Below are positions 55,020 to 55,831 of a DNA stretch of 55,831 bases, piece after piece (within the stretch, counting starts at the first letter, position 1; the number at the start of each line of letters is the position of its first letter). The position numbers and the translations under genes were made by a program. The DNA is from Tubiluchus corallicola. Lineage: Eukaryota; Priapulida; Priapulimorpha; Priapulimorphida; Tubiluchidae. The DNA lies in the NCBI GenBank assembly GCA_030141605.1, contig JAQGDQ010002420.1, forward strand, positions 1 through 55,831, in the 5' to 3' direction. Below the pieces are notes generated by a model that worked only from the letters and a program-made list of their open reading frames with translations, ran no database searches and was not told the DNA's origin.

Positions 55020-55766
55020 TTGAAACAGTTGGAAGGAAAGGTGGCTCTCGTCACGGGAGCTTCAAGAGGTATAGGACGTAGCATCGCCGTGAAGTTAGGG
55101 GAAAGTGGCGCAAAGGTGGCGGTGAACTACAGCAGCAGTCGGGAAAAAGCTGAGGAAGTCGTCAAAGAGCTGCAAAATGTCGGTGCAGAAGGTATTGCGG
55201 TACAATGTTCTGTGGAGTCGCCTAGCGACGTTGAGGCTATGTTTAAAACCATCGAATCATCTCTTGGCAGCGTGGATGTACTGGTGAATAATGCCGGCGT
55301 AACAAGGGACGGTCTCCTTATGCGCATGAAGGTTGAAGATTGGGAGCAGGTCGTTGATGTAAATCTTAAGAGCGTGTTCCTGTGTACAAAAGCAGCCCTT
55401 CGCCCTATGATGAAGAAGAGATACGGCAAAATCATCAATATATCGAGTGTTGTGGGTTTTACCGGCAATCCCGGACAGATGAATTATGCCGCTACAAAGA
55501 GCGGGGTTATAGGCGTCACTAAGACATCCGCCCTTGAGTTTGCATCCAAGGGTATCAGGGTCAATGCAGTGGCTCCGGGATTTATAGAAAGCGATATGAC
55601 AGACATATTGGCAGAAGATATTAAGACAGCAATGAAAGATAGAATTGCTCTGAACACATTTGGGAAACCGGAAGATGTGGCAAATACTGTGCTCTTTTTG
55701 GCGTCCGAACAATCGGACTACATCACAGGGCAGGTTTTGCACGTCAATGGCGGACTTTATATGTAG
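55020..55766 (+). CDS. fabG: 3-oxoacyl-ACP reductase
   Basis: About 248 residues when started at TTG 55020 (behind GAGGGGAG), giving LKQLEGKVALVTGASRGIGRS; the open frame reaches back to 54951 but the extra part does not resemble the family. NADPH-binding TGASRGIG, NNAG, the catalytic Ser in NISSVVG and the YAATK motif are intact. It reduces 3-oxoacyl-ACP in the elongation cycle. Confidence 0.95.
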   Translation: MKQLEGKVALVTGASRGIGRSIAVKLGESGAKVAVNYSSSREKAEEVVKELQNVGAEGIAVQCSVESPSDVEAMFKTIESSLGSVDVLVNNAGVTRDGLLMRMKVEDWEQVVDVNLKSVFLCTKAALRPMMKKRYGKIINISSVVGFTGNPGQMNYAATKSGVIGVTKTSALEFASKGIRVNAVAPGFIESDMTDILAEDIKTAMKDRIALNTFGKPEDVANTVLFLASEQSDYITGQVLHVNGGLYM

Positions 55767-55799
55767 TTTGGGGTAAATTAAAAGAAAGGAGGTCATTAA

Positions 55800-55831
55800 A
55801 TGGCTGACATTGAATCAAAAGTAAAACAAAT
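55800..55831 (+). CDS. acpP: Acyl carrier protein, 5' end only
   Basis: ATG 55800 follows AAAGGAGG; the first ten codons read MADIESKVKQ, a typical ACP start, and the window ends there. Position behind fabG is the usual one. Confidence 0.85.
   Translation, partial: MADIESKVKQ

Noticed and set aside
51172-55831. Novel gene order in the lipid operon
   Set aside because: yceD-rpmF-plsX-fabH-fabD-fabG-acpP is a widespread order.

Overview
The window looks like chromosomal DNA of a Gram-negative, probably anaerobic, carbohydrate- and sugar-acid-using bacterium. The evidence is an OmpA-type peptidoglycan-binding domain, lipoprotein and Sec signal peptides, and three complete TRAP (DctPQM) transporters plus one orphan TRAP binding protein. 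RNase J, bL32 and type II fatty acid synthesis genes are also present. Base composition is moderately AT-rich and promoters are of plain sigma-70 type with 17-bp spacers. I cannot assign a phylum from the sequence alone. I see no tRNA or rRNA gene and no prophage; the only mobile-element trace is a pair of IS21-like end repeats at about 30.55 kb.

Layout. (A) 1-15.2 kb is a glycoside-utilisation locus. A minus-strand operon runs GH31, NagB-like enzyme, ChbG/YdjC deacetylase, TRAP QMP and, after a terminator, GH116 glucosidase. A DeoR regulator gene follows, then a divergent plus-strand operon: hydroxyisobutyrate-dehydrogenase-type reductase, aldose epimerase, TauE permease, transaldolase and a FucI-like isomerase. 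Both operon promoters carry the same 12-mer between -35 and -10, so the DeoR protein probably controls both. (B) 15.2-23.3 kb is housekeeping: a LapB-like TPR protein, MutS, an unknown membrane protein, an unusual HU-TM-OmpA fusion, a methyltransferase, TrmJ and a second TauE permease. (C) 23.3-34.7 kb holds a small secreted protein, a 24-residue membrane peptide and a sugar-acid operon (DapA-like aldolase/dehydratase, D-2-hydroxyacid dehydrogenase, FGGY kinase, class II aldolase, HAD phosphatase). It also holds two paralogous TRAP binding proteins, an enoyl-CoA hydratase and TRAP QM. (D) 34.9-41.2 kb carries RNase J, UppP, FtsK and a dihydroorotate-dehydrogenase-like protein. (E) 41.2-49.4 kb is a third sugar-acid locus with an IclR regulator, a TRAP system with a lipoprotein binding protein, a DapA-like enzyme, a FucI-like isomerase and a ribulokinase-like FGGY kinase. 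(F) 49.5-50.8 kb has two tandemly duplicated small lipoproteins. (G) 51.1 kb to the end is yceD-rpmF-plsX-fabH-fabD-fabG-acpP.

A striking general property is the number of reading-frame breaks. At least twelve genes, including mutS, ftsK, uppP, dctM, trmJ and transaldolase, are intact at protein level except for one to three frame shifts, most of which could be explained by a missing base. Either the assembly carries uncorrected deletion errors, or this is a real lineage in decay, possibly a mismatch-repair mutator. The sequence alone does not decide, although hits in essential genes favour sequencing error.

The most unusual gene is the HU-TM-OmpA fusion at 19777-20784. It could physically tie DNA in the cytoplasm to peptidoglycan in the periplasm.
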